From Mycobacteriales bacterium (GTDB lineage: Bacteria; Actinomycetota; Actinomycetes; Mycobacteriales; SCTD01): a stretch of DNA of 64,000 nt. How positions within the stretch are numbered: position 1 is the first letter of the stretch; each line of letters starts with the position of its first letter. Positions 30,134-38,342 of the stretch are shown here, piece by piece. Where the stretch lies: positions 1 to 64,000 of the forward strand of contig JAUYQP010000049.1 of assembly GCA_030697205.1 (NCBI GenBank), read 5' to 3'. A model generated the notes under the pieces. It was not told where the DNA came from and did no database searches. It worked only from the letters and a program-made list of their open reading frames with translations. A program made the position numbers and the translations under genes.

Positions 30134-30922
30134 GTGGTGATGCCTCCCGGTTCCGGCTTGCCGACCGACCATGCCACCCCCACCACACCGGTCGCCCACT
30201 CGGCGGAGGACGTCGTACGCCTGGCTGGCAATGCCCCGTCGCTGTCTCACGTCGATGCGCGATCGTCGGTGTGCCGCGCCTGCTCGCGCCTGGTTACGTG
30301 GCGCGAGGACGTGGCGGTGACGAAGCGGGCGTCGTTCGCAGACCAGGACTACTGGGGACGCCCGGTCACGGGCTGGGGCGATCCCCGGCCGCGGATCGTC
30401 GTGATGGGTCTCGCGCCGGCGGCGCACGGCGGCAACCGCACTGGCCGCATCTTCACGGGCGACCGCAGCGGCGACTGGCTCTATGCGGCACTGCATCGGG
30501 CGGGGCTGGCGTCGCTGCCGACGAGCGTCAGCGCGGACGACGGGCAGGAGTTGCACGGCGTGCGGATCACGCTGCCGGTGCGCTGCGCTCCGCCGGCCAA
30601 CAAGCCGACCCCGCAGGAGCGCGACGCGTGCGCGCCGTGGCTGGTCCGTGAGTTGGGCTTCCTGCTGCCGACGACCCGGGCCTTCGTGGTGCTAGGCGGC
30701 TTCGGCTGGGCCGCGCTCTTCGGGTCGCTGGCCGCGGCTGGAGTCGAGGTGCCGGCGCGGATCCCGAAGTTCGGGCACGGCGCTGAGGTGGAGCTACCGG
30801 GCGGCCTGCACGTGCTCGGCTGCTACCACGTGAGCCAGCAAAACACCTTCACGGGACGGCTCACCGAGCCCATGCTGGACGCCGTCTTCACCCGCGCGCT
30901 GGAGCTGAGCGAGCCGCACTAG
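30134..30922 (+). CDS. Uracil-DNA glycosylase, family 5 (UdgB-like)
   Basis: A 262-aa iron-sulfur DNA glycosylase that removes uracil, hypoxanthine and related damaged bases. Four cysteines fit the 4Fe-4S cluster: C47, C50, C151 and C166. Motif A is GLAPAAHGGN (92-101) followed by RTGRIFTGDRSGDWLY, and motif B is HVSQQNT near residue 235. The asparagine or aspartate that activates water in other UDG families is absent at the motif A position, as is normal for family 5. The start GTG 30134 is chosen by the -10-like hexamer; the open frame runs upstream but through the promoter. Confidence 0.92.
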   Translation: MVMPPGSGLPTDHATPTTPVAHSAEDVVRLAGNAPSLSHVDARSSVCRACSRLVTWREDVAVTKRASFADQDYWGRPVTGWGDPRPRIVVMGLAPAAHGGNRTGRIFTGDRSGDWLYAALHRAGLASLPTSVSADDGQELHGVRITLPVRCAPPANKPTPQERDACAPWLVRELGFLLPTTRAFVVLGGFGWAALFGSLAAAGVEVPARIPKFGHGAEVELPGGLHVLGCYHVSQQNTFTGRLTEPMLDAVFTRALELSEPH

Positions 30923-30958
30923 GCCGTTCGGAGGGTCCGCTGCGGGCTAGACGCCGCC

Positions 30959-30977
30959 CCGATGACCCGGTCATCGG
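30959..30977. repeat. 19-bp palindrome after the UDG gene
   Basis: CCGATGACC and GGTCATCGG flank a single C. It sits 37 nt past the UDG stop and may act as a terminator hairpin or a protein-binding site. Confidence 0.55.
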
Positions 30978-31084
30978 CATCTAACGGCCCACGCTTGAGG
31001 GCTGAAAGGGTGAATTTTGTGGTGCACCTGGGTGCTTCTGTCCGTTTTGCCCGAAACTGGCACTTGGCCTAGTTGTTTGTAGCC

Positions 31085-31254
31085 CCGTACGGTTGCCCTC
31101 GTTACGCCGGATGGCTCAGTCCGGTGAGGGCCTGTTGGAGGTGGATCGAATGCGCGGCGGAAAGTGGCTCTAAGCGGATCGTAGGCAAACCCAACCTCTC
31201 CAGGGGTTGGGACTGGGTGGTGCTACACCCGGTCCCAACCCCTGGATCGTTTTT
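31085..31254 (+). ncRNA. Candidate small RNA with Rho-independent terminator
   Basis: A possible promoter has TTGCCC (31049-31054), a 17-nt spacer and TAGTTG (31072-31077). The transcript from about 31085 would contain a nested hairpin, GCCCTC...GAGGGC enclosing CCGGA-TGGCTCAG-TCCGG, and end in a 20-bp terminator stem with TTTTT. No open reading frame of convincing composition lies in it, and its only plus-strand neighbour upstream is the UDG gene 160 nt away. I cannot match it to a named RNA family. It could instead be the long 3' UTR of the UDG message or simply a terminator region. Confidence 0.4.
31200..31254 (+). terminator. Strong Rho-independent terminator
   Basis: A 20-bp stem (31200-31219 with 31226-31245; one T-G pair, otherwise perfect) encloses the hexaloop GTGCTA and is followed by ATCG and TTTTT (31250-31254). 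It reads on the plus strand and ends 4 nt before the stop codon of the converging EAL gene. It is the only terminator in the window with a clear T-run. Confidence 0.85.
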
Positions 31255-31257
31255 GGG

Positions 31258-33723
31258 CTACAGCTGGGCGCGCGCCTCGCGCTTGCGCAGCCAGCCGGCC
31301 ATGTCGATGGCTGCCATGGGGCGGGCGAAGTAGTAGCCCTGCAGTTCGTCAACGCCGAGGACCCGCAGGATGTGCTGCTGGTCCTCCTGCTCGACGCCCT
31401 CGGCAACGACCCTCATGCCCAACGTGTGCGCGATGTCCACCACAGCGCGAACGACCGCCCGGTCTGCGGGATCGTCCACGAGGTTGCGGACAAAGCCTTT
31501 GTCGATCTTGACCTCGTCGACGGGTAGGCCCTTGAGGTAGGTCAGCGACGAGTAGCCGGTTCCGAAGTCGTCGACCGACAGCTTGACCCCGAGGTTGCGA
31601 AGCTCCTGCATACGTTGGGCTGCGAGTGCTGGGTCGTCGACGACGACCCCCTCGGTGAGTTCGAGCGTGAGCATCCCCGGAGCCGTCGACGTGGAGGTGA
31701 GCAGCGCAGCTACCTCGGTGACGAAGGACTGGTCGAGCACTGTCTCGGCGCTGACATTGACAGCAACGCCGACGTGGCCCGCTCGTCGATGCCACCCCTT
31801 CGCCGCGGTGAGTGCCTGACGAAGGATGGTTGTTGTCAGGGGCCCCATCAGCCCTGAGGCCTCTGCCAGGGGAATGAACTCGTCCGGGGTGATCGCGCCC
31901 AGAGCGGGGTGGGTCCAGCGGGCCAAGGCCTCGACACCGGTTACGTCGCCGGTAAGTGTGTTCACCTTCGGCTGGAACGCCACGCCGATCGCTCCACTGG
32001 CAAGAGCTTCACGGAGCGCCATGACGACGGCCAGGCGTCGTTGCCCTTGGACCTCGTAGGCCGGCTCCCAAAGGACCGGTCCCCCATGCGCGTGCCGCGC
32101 GCTGTACATGGCCGTCTCTGCGCGTCGGATGAGGCTCTCGGCCTCAGTGCCGTGCTCGGGCCCGCTCACGCAACCTACGGACAGTCGCACGTGCGTACCC
32201 ACGGCCCCGAGCTGGGCACCGCCCTCGATCTGAGCTCGCAACGCCAGACCAAGCAGTTCGGGGTCGCCGCTGTAGTGCGAGGCGGGAACGCTGACAGCGA
32301 ACCGTCCGCCGCCGATGCGGCCGATCTGGGCCTCGGGGACTGCCACGTGAAGACGACGCGTCACTTCTGACAGTAGGTCGTCGCCGACCTGGTGCCCGAG
32401 CGTGTCGTTCACCTCGCGAAAGCTGTCCACAGCCATCGCGGCCACCAGTACACCGTCGTGCGCGGCCAGTTGCGCATCGATGCGCCGTGAGATCTCGGTC
32501 AGGTTCGGCAGCGAGGTGAGCGGGTCTGTAGTCGCCGCCCGCTCGAGATCGGTAAGCAGCTTGCCTCGCTCGATGGCGGTCGCGAGCTGGTTCGCAATTG
32601 TCTCGAGCAACCGCAGGTCGCCCATATCGAAATCGCGGACGTCGCCGGCACGCTCGATCGCGCTCAAGATGCCGATGACACCCTGCGAGCCAAGCAGTGG
32701 CGTCGACATGCGATCACTAACGCCGCTGTCACGCTCCCGTAGCCGCGCGCCGCCGATCTCAGCCGTCAGATCGGCGAGTCGATCCAGCTCGACGAGGTGC
32801 GCGTGGGCATCCTCGGCCACGGTCAGGTGGCGCCAGCTTCCGGACTCCGTAACAAGCGCAAGATCGAGTGTGGTGGTGTGAAGCAGCGTGCGTACGCGCT
32901 CGAGTACATCTGTCAGTCCGTCCAACGACAGATCGACCGGACCAAGGTCCTTCACGAACTCATACAGCTCGTGGGTCGACTTCTCTTGGACGATCAGCCG
33001 TCGGTGCGCGCGGTACCCCAGGGACGCGGTCATCACCAAAACCACGATCACGAAGGCCACCAGTGGCTCCGTCCATACCGCTGCGACCGCGACGACGGAC
33101 AAACAGGTGAAGACGAGCGTCGAGCCAGTAGCGATCGTGACCGGTTCCATGAGGCGATCCAGGCTCATCGGCACCCCGGCCAGCCGCATGACGGCGGCCA
33201 AGCTCAACTGCGAGATGGCCTCGGCTACGAGGAACCCGAGGAGCAGGGCGAGCCACAACCGGATGTCCGGGCCGTCCGGACGAAGCGAGCCGATAGCGAG
33301 CAGGGCCACTCCCGCCTCCGCGAAGGCGAGCCCGAAGTTGAACGCGGTCTTGATGGCGGTCTGTCGACGCAACACCACCGAGTCGACGAGCACGGCGCTG
33401 AGCCACGTGATCATCAATGTTTGCGGCGAGCTGAACACCGCGCCCAGGGCCAACGGAAGCTGCGAGAAGGCGACGCTTCGAGCCTGGCCTCGGTACTCGA
33501 AGTCGATGCTCAGGTGCGATGCGGCCAGCAGGGCCGGGAACAGCAGGAACCAGGGCACTTCTACGGCGGAGTTCAACGACATTCGCGGCATCGCCCAGGC
33601 GGTGGTGGCAGCCCCGGCGACAGCGAGCAACGTGCTCAGCACGTAGATGGACGCGGCCGCCCTGCGGCCGAGCCCCGCGCCCGAACTGCCCCCAGTCATC
33701 CCTTGCGGCTTCGGCATGATCAT
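31258..33723 (-). CDS. Membrane GAF-GGDEF-EAL protein, predicted c-di-GMP phosphodiesterase
   Basis: An 821-aa signalling protein. Residues about 22-245 contain seven or eight hydrophobic segments, 265-410 a GAF-like domain, 425-560 a GGDEF domain and 570-815 an EAL domain. The GGDEF signature is degenerate (GGGRF) and no RxxD inhibitory site precedes it, so cyclase activity is unlikely. The EAL domain keeps EALARW, the DDFGTGYSSL loop, KIDKGF and AEGVE, so it should hydrolyse c-di-GMP. ATG 33723 overlaps the stop of the MFS gene (TGATG), so it is translated by coupling; ATG 33717 is an alternative. Its codons are less GC-rich than those of the housekeeping genes. Confidence 0.92.
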   Translation of the reverse strand: MIMPKPQGMTGGSSGAGLGRRAAASIYVLSTLLAVAGAATTAWAMPRMSLNSAVEVPWFLLFPALLAASHLSIDFEYRGQARSVAFSQLPLALGAVFSSPQTLMITWLSAVLVDSVVLRRQTAIKTAFNFGLAFAEAGVALLAIGSLRPDGPDIRLWLALLLGFLVAEAISQLSLAAVMRLAGVPMSLDRLMEPVTIATGSTLVFTCLSVVAVAAVWTEPLVAFVIVVLVMTASLGYRAHRRLIVQEKSTHELYEFVKDLGPVDLSLDGLTDVLERVRTLLHTTTLDLALVTESGSWRHLTVAEDAHAHLVELDRLADLTAEIGGARLRERDSGVSDRMSTPLLGSQGVIGILSAIERAGDVRDFDMGDLRLLETIANQLATAIERGKLLTDLERAATTDPLTSLPNLTEISRRIDAQLAAHDGVLVAAMAVDSFREVNDTLGHQVGDDLLSEVTRRLHVAVPEAQIGRIGGGRFAVSVPASHYSGDPELLGLALRAQIEGGAQLGAVGTHVRLSVGCVSGPEHGTEAESLIRRAETAMYSARHAHGGPVLWEPAYEVQGQRRLAVVMALREALASGAIGVAFQPKVNTLTGDVTGVEALARWTHPALGAITPDEFIPLAEASGLMGPLTTTILRQALTAAKGWHRRAGHVGVAVNVSAETVLDQSFVTEVAALLTSTSTAPGMLTLELTEGVVVDDPALAAQRMQELRNLGVKLSVDDFGTGYSSLTYLKGLPVDEVKIDKGFVRNLVDDPADRAVVRAVVDIAHTLGMRVVAEGVEQEDQQHILRVLGVDELQGYYFARPMAAIDMAGWLRKREARAQL

Positions 33724-34979
33724 CAGTTCCCTTGAGTGGCCAGTTCGGCACCGACAGGGCCAAGCCGACGGACCAGTGGTAGCGCGGCGATGCCGAGCAG
33801 GCCAGTCGTGGCGATGACAGTCCGGGGCGACCACACTTCGGCTGCAGCGCCAGCGGCCAAGAGGACGACTCCCTGCGTAGCCATCAGCAGGGTTCCCGCA
33901 ACGCCGTAGGCCCGCCCGCGCAACTCGGGCGGCGTCCGCAATACGTACTCCGCGTTAACGATGAGTTGGATTGCGCTGCCAGTACCTGCGACAACGAACA
34001 ACGCAGTCAGGGCGCTCGAGCTGTCCATGAGAGGTGCCGCGAGGAGGGGTGTGGCGGAAAGTGCGATCAGGTAGGGCAGCAGGGACAGTCGCACCTCTGC
34101 CCGAAGGCGCACGACGAGGGCGCTCCCGAGGAGAAAGCCCGCTGGGACGGCGGCAGTCATAGCTCCTACGGCGGACGGTCCGTCGCCTAGCTCGGCTGCG
34201 AGACTCACGGCCAAGCCCTCGCTCGGTATGACGATGGCCATCGCAAGCACCCCAAACGCAAGCAGCCGCCTGAGGTCGGGTGCCTTCCGCACCGCTGAGA
34301 TGCCCACCCAAGTCTCCTGCAGGACACCTGTCCGGTCATTCTTCGCCTGTGCCGGCGGACGCGAGCGCACCATCATCAGGAGGAGCCCTGCAGACAACAG
34401 GAAGGAGGAGGCGTCAAGGAGCAGTGCGCTCTGGTAGCCGACCAACGCGACCAGCCCGCCGCCAGCGAGGAAGCCCGAGACCTGACCCGCTTGATAGCCA
34501 GCGTTCATCAGTGCGTTCCCCACGACGTACCTGTCGCCAGCGAGAATTTCGGGGAGCAGGGAACTACGCGACGCGTCGAACGGCGGGGCAAGCACACCTA
34601 TGAGAATCAGCAGTGTGAAGACAACTGGTAGTGGGACGCCGTCAAGCGCGATGCCGGCAACCAGCAGGGCCCGAAGGACATCGCTGACGACCATGACTTC
34701 GACGCGCGGGTATCGATCCGCGGCCGTTGCGAGAAGTGGTCCGCCGAGCAGCCAGGTGAAGTAGGAGCACGCAAAGGTGGCGGAGGCGGCGAAGGCAGAA
34801 CCCGAGCGCTCGAAGACGAGCAACGAGACGGCCACGCGACTGACCTGATCCCCCACTGTGCTCAGCATCTGGGCGAAGAAGATGGCGCGGAACTCGCGGA
34901 CGCGCAGCACCTCGCGATACGTCACGCGCGCAGCCCGCACCCCCTCGGTCACCTGCCCAGTGTGGCGGAAGTGACTCAT
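33723..34979 (-). CDS. MFS transporter (drug-efflux type)
   Basis: A 418-aa integral membrane protein with about twelve hydrophobic segments in two halves. The N-terminal half starts FRAIFFAQMLSTVGDQVSRVAVSLLVFERSG, with the intracellular loop ATAADRYPRVEVMVVSDVLRA carrying the MFS motif A-like D-R pattern. The family resembles actinobacterial efflux proteins of the MFS_3/EntS kind. ATG 34979 is preceded by TATCCC and a 7-nt gap; a GTG at 34951 is a second possibility. The next gene, an EAL phosphodiesterase, starts within its stop codon, so the two form one transcription and translation unit. Substrate unknown. Confidence 0.85.
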   Translation of the reverse strand: MSHFRHTGQVTEGVRAARVTYREVLRVREFRAIFFAQMLSTVGDQVSRVAVSLLVFERSGSAFAASATFACSYFTWLLGGPLLATAADRYPRVEVMVVSDVLRALLVAGIALDGVPLPVVFTLLILIGVLAPPFDASRSSLLPEILAGDRYVVGNALMNAGYQAGQVSGFLAGGGLVALVGYQSALLLDASSFLLSAGLLLMMVRSRPPAQAKNDRTGVLQETWVGISAVRKAPDLRRLLAFGVLAMAIVIPSEGLAVSLAAELGDGPSAVGAMTAAVPAGFLLGSALVVRLRAEVRLSLLPYLIALSATPLLAAPLMDSSSALTALFVVAGTGSAIQLIVNAEYVLRTPPELRGRAYGVAGTLLMATQGVVLLAAGAAAEVWSPRTVIATTGLLGIAALPLVRRLGPVGAELATQGN

Positions 34980-35054
34980 GTGCGCAGGGATACCAGTGCC
35001 CGAAAGCAGCATGAAACAGCAGGTCACAGTCCTGGTGTCCGGATCTCGACCTGC

Positions 35055-35060
35055 GACGAT
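35055..35060 (+). promoter_or_regulatory. -10-like GACGAT for leaderless ACT-domain gene
   Basis: GACGAT lies 6 nt before ATG 35067 with no Shine-Dalgarno between. Confidence 0.5.
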
Positions 35061-35066
35061 CGGCAC

Positions 35067-35570
35067 ATGAGCTCCTACGCCGTCACCGCTGTCGGTCCGG
35101 ACGCGCCCGGGGAGGTGGCGGCGCTGGCCGAGGCCCTCGCCGGTCTGGGTGCCAACCTCGAGGACGCGAGCATGACCCGGCTGCGCGGCCACTTCGCGAT
35201 GACGATGGTGGCGAGCGTCGAGCGCACGGCCGCGGAGGTCGAGCAGGCGCTCGAGCAGGCAGGCACCGGGCTGCACGTCTCCGTCTGGGACGTGACCGAC
35301 GACGCGGCGGCGCCGGCGACGGGGGCGCCCTACCGCGTCACCCTGCACGGCGCCGACCGTCCCGGCCTCGTCGCGACGGTGGCACGTGCTCTTGCGTCGT
35401 ACGACGGCAACATCACCGACCTCACCTGCCGGCTCGTCGGGGACCTCTACGTGATGACGGTCGAGGTCGACCTCGTCGACGCGGCGCCCGTCACGGCCGC
35501 GCTGGAGCAGGTCGGTCGCGACCTCGGCGTGACGCTGCACGTCGAGCCGGTCGACGAGGACGTCCTCTAG
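35067..35570 (+). CDS. Tandem ACT-domain protein, GcvR-like
   Basis: A 167-aa protein made of two ACT domains: residues 1-78 (YAVTAVGPDAPGEVAALAEAL) and 85-165 (YRVTLHGADRPGLVATVARAL). Pairs of ACT domains of this layout occur in the glycine cleavage repressor GcvR and in amino-acid sensors. No DNA-binding domain is present, so it would act by binding an amino acid and a partner. It abuts the deformylase gene directly (TAG then GTG), which suggests co-expression. Confidence 0.82.
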   Translation: MSSYAVTAVGPDAPGEVAALAEALAGLGANLEDASMTRLRGHFAMTMVASVERTAAEVEQALEQAGTGLHVSVWDVTDDAAAPATGAPYRVTLHGADRPGLVATVARALASYDGNITDLTCRLVGDLYVMTVEVDLVDAAPVTAALEQVGRDLGVTLHVEPVDEDVL

Positions 35571-36071
35571 GTGGAGCTCGTCACCCGCGTCGCCCCCGAC
35601 CCGGTCCTGTCCGGGACCATGGCCGACGCCGACCCGACCGACCCGGCGCTCGTCGTGCTCGCCGACGCGATGGTCGCGATGATGCGCGCCAGCCCCGGGT
35701 GCGTCGGCATCGCGGCGCCGCAGGTCGGCCACGCGGTCCGGCTCTTCGTCCTCGACGTCACCGGCGCGCGGCGGGTTCGCACCTGCGCGGGCCTGGTGGT
35801 GCTCTGCCAGCCCGAGGTCCTCGCGAGCGAGGGCAAGGAGGTACGCCGCGAAGGCTGCCTGTCGGTGCCCGATCTGACGGGCGACGTGGCCCGTGCGACG
35901 AGCATCACCGTGACCGGCCTGGTGCCCGGGACGGGCGAGCGCCGGACCTACGAGGCGGACGCGTTCGAGGCGCGGGCGTTCCAGCACGAGCTCGACCACC
36001 TCGACGGACTGCTCTTCCTCGACCGTGTCGCCGGCGCGCACGCGCTGTTCGCGCGCAAGACCTACCTTTGA
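35571..36071 (+). CDS. def: Peptide deformylase
   Basis: A 166-aa metalloenzyme removing the formyl group from nascent proteins. Motif 1 is GCVGIAAPQVG (43-53), motif 2 EGCLSVP (95-101, metal ligand Cys96), and motif 3 QHELDHLDG (138-146, metal ligands His139 and His143, catalytic Glu140). Motif 1 departs slightly from the usual GxGLAAPQ. The N-terminus lacks the typical GDPVLR pattern (here PDPVLSG), so this may be a second, divergent copy rather than the main deformylase. It is coupled to the ACT-domain gene and followed by tRNA-Leu after 7 nt. Confidence 0.92.
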   Translation: MELVTRVAPDPVLSGTMADADPTDPALVVLADAMVAMMRASPGCVGIAAPQVGHAVRLFVLDVTGARRVRTCAGLVVLCQPEVLASEGKEVRREGCLSVPDLTGDVARATSITVTGLVPGTGERRTYEADAFEARAFQHELDHLDGLLFLDRVAGAHALFARKTYL

Positions 36072-36078
36072 GCGGTTG

Positions 36079-36152
36079 GCCCCCGTAGTCCAACCGGCAG
36101 AGACACGGCGCTTAAACCGCTGACAGTGTGGGTTCGAACCCCACCGGGGGTA
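36079..36152 (+). tRNA. tRNA-Leu (anticodon TAA) with a short variable loop
   Basis: A 74-nt cloverleaf. The acceptor GCCCCCG (36079-36085) pairs with CGGGGGT (36145-36151, one G-T), and the discriminator is A. The anticodon stem CGGCG/CGCTG holds the loop CTTAAAC, anticodon TAA at 36113-36115, reading UUA. The T arm is GTGGG-TTCGAAC-CCCAC. The D arm has the three-pair GTC/GAC stem and GGCAGA pattern usual for leucine tRNAs, but the variable region is only ACAGT (36123-36127) where tRNA-Leu normally carries a long arm. CCA is not encoded. Confidence 0.8.
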
Positions 36153-36263
36153 CGCCAGTCACCACAGCGACACATCACGGATGCAGCGGGCACAGATCTG
36201 CTCGCTCTATCGTTGTGATCAGCGAGGCGGGCACCCTGCTCGCACTCTCACGGAGGAGTGGAC

Positions 36264-37076
36264 GTGCGCAGCACCAGCAGCAACCCCGCGCTGAACCGCA
36301 GCGAGGCCTTCGCCGGCTCTCGCACGGTCGGCTTCAACGAGCGCCCCCAGGCGTCCGCGCCCGGCTGGGCTACCGGCGACCCCCTCGAGCAGTCCTTCCA
36401 GGGCACCGTCGCCGGAGGGCTGCAGACCGGTCGCATGACCGTCGAGGACGTCATCGTCCGCACGGCGATCCTGCTCGTGACCGCGATGGTCGCTGGCGGG
36501 CTGACCTGGTACCTCGGGCTCGAGGGCCTTGCGATCCCTGCCGCGATCGTCGGCCTCGTCCTCGGCCTCGTCATCACCTTCAAGCAGGTGATGAACCCCG
36601 CGGTGATCGTCACCTACGCCGCGGTCGAGGGCGTCTTCCTCGGCGGCATCAGCAAGCTGTTCGAGTCGAGCTTCCCGGGGATCGTCGTCCAGGCCGTCTC
36701 GGGCACCGTCGGCACCGCGCTGACCATGCTCTTCCTCTACAAGAGCGGCAAGATCCGCGTGACGCCGCAGTTCCAGAAGATGGTCATCATGGCCACCGGC
36801 GGTTTCCTGGTGCTGATCCTGGCCAACTTCGTCTTCACGCTGTTCAGCGACGGAGCGGGCATCCGCGGCGGCGGCCTCGGTCTCGCCGTCGGCGTCTTCG
36901 CGATCGGCCTCGCGTCGCTCAACCTCGTGCTCGACTTCGACTTCATCCAGAAGGGCGCGCAGAACGGCCTGCCGGAGAAGTACGGCTGGTTCGCGGCCTT
37001 CGGCCTGATGGTCACGCTGGTCTGGCTCTACATCGAGATCCTGCGCGTGCTCGCCATCCTCCGCGGCGACGACTAG
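36264..37076 (+). CDS. Bax inhibitor-1/YccA family membrane protein
   Basis: A 270-aa integral membrane protein with a ~60-residue Ser/Pro/Gly-containing cytosolic N-terminus (with FNERPQASAPGWATGD) and seven hydrophobic segments from about 68 to 262. The fifth to seventh segments have the DFDFIQKGAQNGLPEKYGWFAAFGLMVTLVWLYIEILR pattern of the BAX inhibitor (UPF0005) family, including the aspartates that sense pH/calcium in the Bacillus homolog. GTG 36264 is chosen because GGAGGA (36252-36257) lies 6 nt upstream; GTG 36258 overlaps that site. Role unknown in actinobacteria. Confidence 0.88.
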   Translation: MRSTSSNPALNRSEAFAGSRTVGFNERPQASAPGWATGDPLEQSFQGTVAGGLQTGRMTVEDVIVRTAILLVTAMVAGGLTWYLGLEGLAIPAAIVGLVLGLVITFKQVMNPAVIVTYAAVEGVFLGGISKLFESSFPGIVVQAVSGTVGTALTMLFLYKSGKIRVTPQFQKMVIMATGGFLVLILANFVFTLFSDGAGIRGGGLGLAVGVFAIGLASLNLVLDFDFIQKGAQNGLPEKYGWFAAFGLMVTLVWLYIEILRVLAILRGDD

Positions 37077-37096
37077 CAGCCGCCACCGCGCTCTGA

Positions 37097-37134
37097 CGAC
37101 GGGGCCGTCTCCCCTCCGGGAGGCGGCCCCGTCG
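37097..37134 (+). terminator. Long GC-rich terminator stem after the Bax-inhibitor gene
   Basis: A 17-bp stem (37097-37113 with 37118-37134; CGACGGGGCCG on the outside, CTCCC/GGGAG inside, one T-G) with a CTCC tetraloop, 21 nt past the stop. No T-run. Confidence 0.7.
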
Positions 37135-37156
37135 GCGTTGCCGGGACCGGGCACGG

Positions 37157-37162
37157 CAGGAT
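37157..37162 (+). promoter_or_regulatory. -10-like CAGGAT for leaderless purT
   Basis: CAGGAT lies 7 nt before GTG 37170, just after the terminator of the preceding gene. Confidence 0.45.
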
Positions 37163-37169
37163 CGACAGC

Positions 37170-38342
37170 GTGCCCCTGATCCCGCTCAAGCTCCTGCTCC
37201 TCGGCTCCGGCGAGCTCGGCCGTGAGGTCGCCCTCGAGGCGGCCCGGCTCGGCGTCGAGGTCGTCGCCGCCGACCGCTACGCCGGCGCACCGGCCATGCA
37301 GGTCGCCGGCCGCTGCGTCGTGCTTGACATGACCGACGCGGTCGCGCTCCGAGCGCTGATCGAGGCGGAGCAGCCGGACCTCGTCGTACCCGAGATCGAG
37401 GCCCTCGCCACCGACGCCCTCGTCGCGCTCGAGGCGGAGGGGGTGCGCGTCATCCCGACCGCGCGGGCGGCCCGGCTCACGATGGACCGCGAGGGCATCC
37501 GGCGGCTCGCCGCGGAGGAGCTGGGGCTGCCGACGTCGCCCTACCGCTTCGCCTCGACCGAGGCCGACTACGACGATGCGATCGCCGCGGTCGGCACGCC
37601 CTGCGTCGTCAAGCCCGTCATGAGCTCCAGCGGCAAGGGGCAGTCCGTCGTACGCCCTGGCGACGACCCTCGGGTGGCGTGGCGCTACGCCCGGGAGAAC
37701 GCCCGCGTGAAGGACCGGCCGGTCATCGTCGAGGGCTTCGTCGACTTCGCGTACGAGATCACGCTGCTCACCGTCCGCCATGCCGGCGGGGTCACCGTCT
37801 GCCCGCCGATCGGCCACGTGCAGGTCGACGGCGACTACCGCGAGTCGTGGCAGCCGCACCCGATGAGCGACGTCGCGCTGGCCCGCTCCACCGAGATCGC
37901 CACCAAGGTCGTCGACGCGCTCGGCGGGCACGGTCTGTTCGGCGTCGAGCTGTTCGTCACGGCCACGGACGAGGTGCTGTTCTCCGAGGTCTCGCCGCGC
38001 CCGCACGACACCGGGATGGTGACGCTGGTCAGCCAGCCGACGTCGGAGTTCGCGCTGCACGTGCGCGCGATCCTCGGCCTGCCGGTGCGGCCCGACGACG
38101 TCGCGGTCGTGCGCCCGTCCGCCTCCGCGGTCGTGCTGGGGACGGAGACGGGCACACCGGCGTACGACGGGCTCGAGGCCGCCCTCGCGGGCGAGTCGGT
38201 CCAGCTGCGGGTCTTCGGCAAGCCGACCTCGCACCCGGGTCGCCGACTCGCGGTGGCGCTCGCGCAGGGCTCCACCGTCGACGAGGCCCGCGCCCGCGCC
38301 CGCGCCGCCGCGGCCTGCGTCACGGTGACGGTCACGCCCTGA
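37170..38342 (+). CDS. purT: Formate-dependent phosphoribosylglycinamide formyltransferase
   Basis: A 390-aa ATP-grasp enzyme performing the third step of purine synthesis with formate instead of formyl-tetrahydrofolate. The N-terminal domain has [20 protein letters not shown] and [16 protein letters not shown]. The ATP-grasp domain has [34 protein letters not shown] and the phosphate-binding [16 protein letters not shown], and the C-terminal domain carries [16 protein letters not shown]. Length is normal. Its TGA abuts the TCA stop of the converging PPOX gene with no base between. Confidence 0.95.
   Translation: MPLIPLKLLLLGSGELGREVALEAARLGVEVVAADRYAGAPAMQVAGRCVVLDMTDAVALRALIEAEQPDLVVPEIEALATDALVALEAEGVRVIPTARAARLTMDREGIRRLAAEELGLPTSPYRFASTEADYDDAIAAVGTPCVVKPVMSSSGKGQSVVRPGDDPRVAWRYARENARVKDRPVIVEGFVDFAYEITLLTVRHAGGVTVCPPIGHVQVDGDYRESWQPHPMSDVALARSTEIATKVVDALGGHGLFGVELFVTATDEVLFSEVSPRPHDTGMVTLVSQPTSEFALHVRAILGLPVRPDDVAVVRPSASAVVLGTETGTPAYDGLEAALAGESVQLRVFGKPTSHPGRRLAVALAQGSTVDEARARARAAAACVTVTVTP

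Larger units (their letters stand above)
30923..31257. other. 335-bp intergenic region with palindrome, candidate small RNA and terminator
   Basis: The gap between the plus-strand UDG gene and the minus-strand EAL gene holds no protein-coding frame I can support. It contains a 19-bp palindrome after UDG, a possible promoter near 31049-31077 and a long hairpin ending in five Ts next to the EAL stop codon. Base composition is lower in GC than the genes on the left. Confidence 0.6.

Noticed and set aside
31085-31254. c-di-GMP riboswitch near the EAL gene
   Set aside because: It lies on the opposite strand at the 3' end of the EAL gene and lacks the GEMM core; kept only as an unclassified RNA candidate.
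36219-38234. 671-codon antisense frame over the Bax-inhibitor gene and purT
   Set aside because: Shadow of two clear genes and it also crosses a terminator hairpin.
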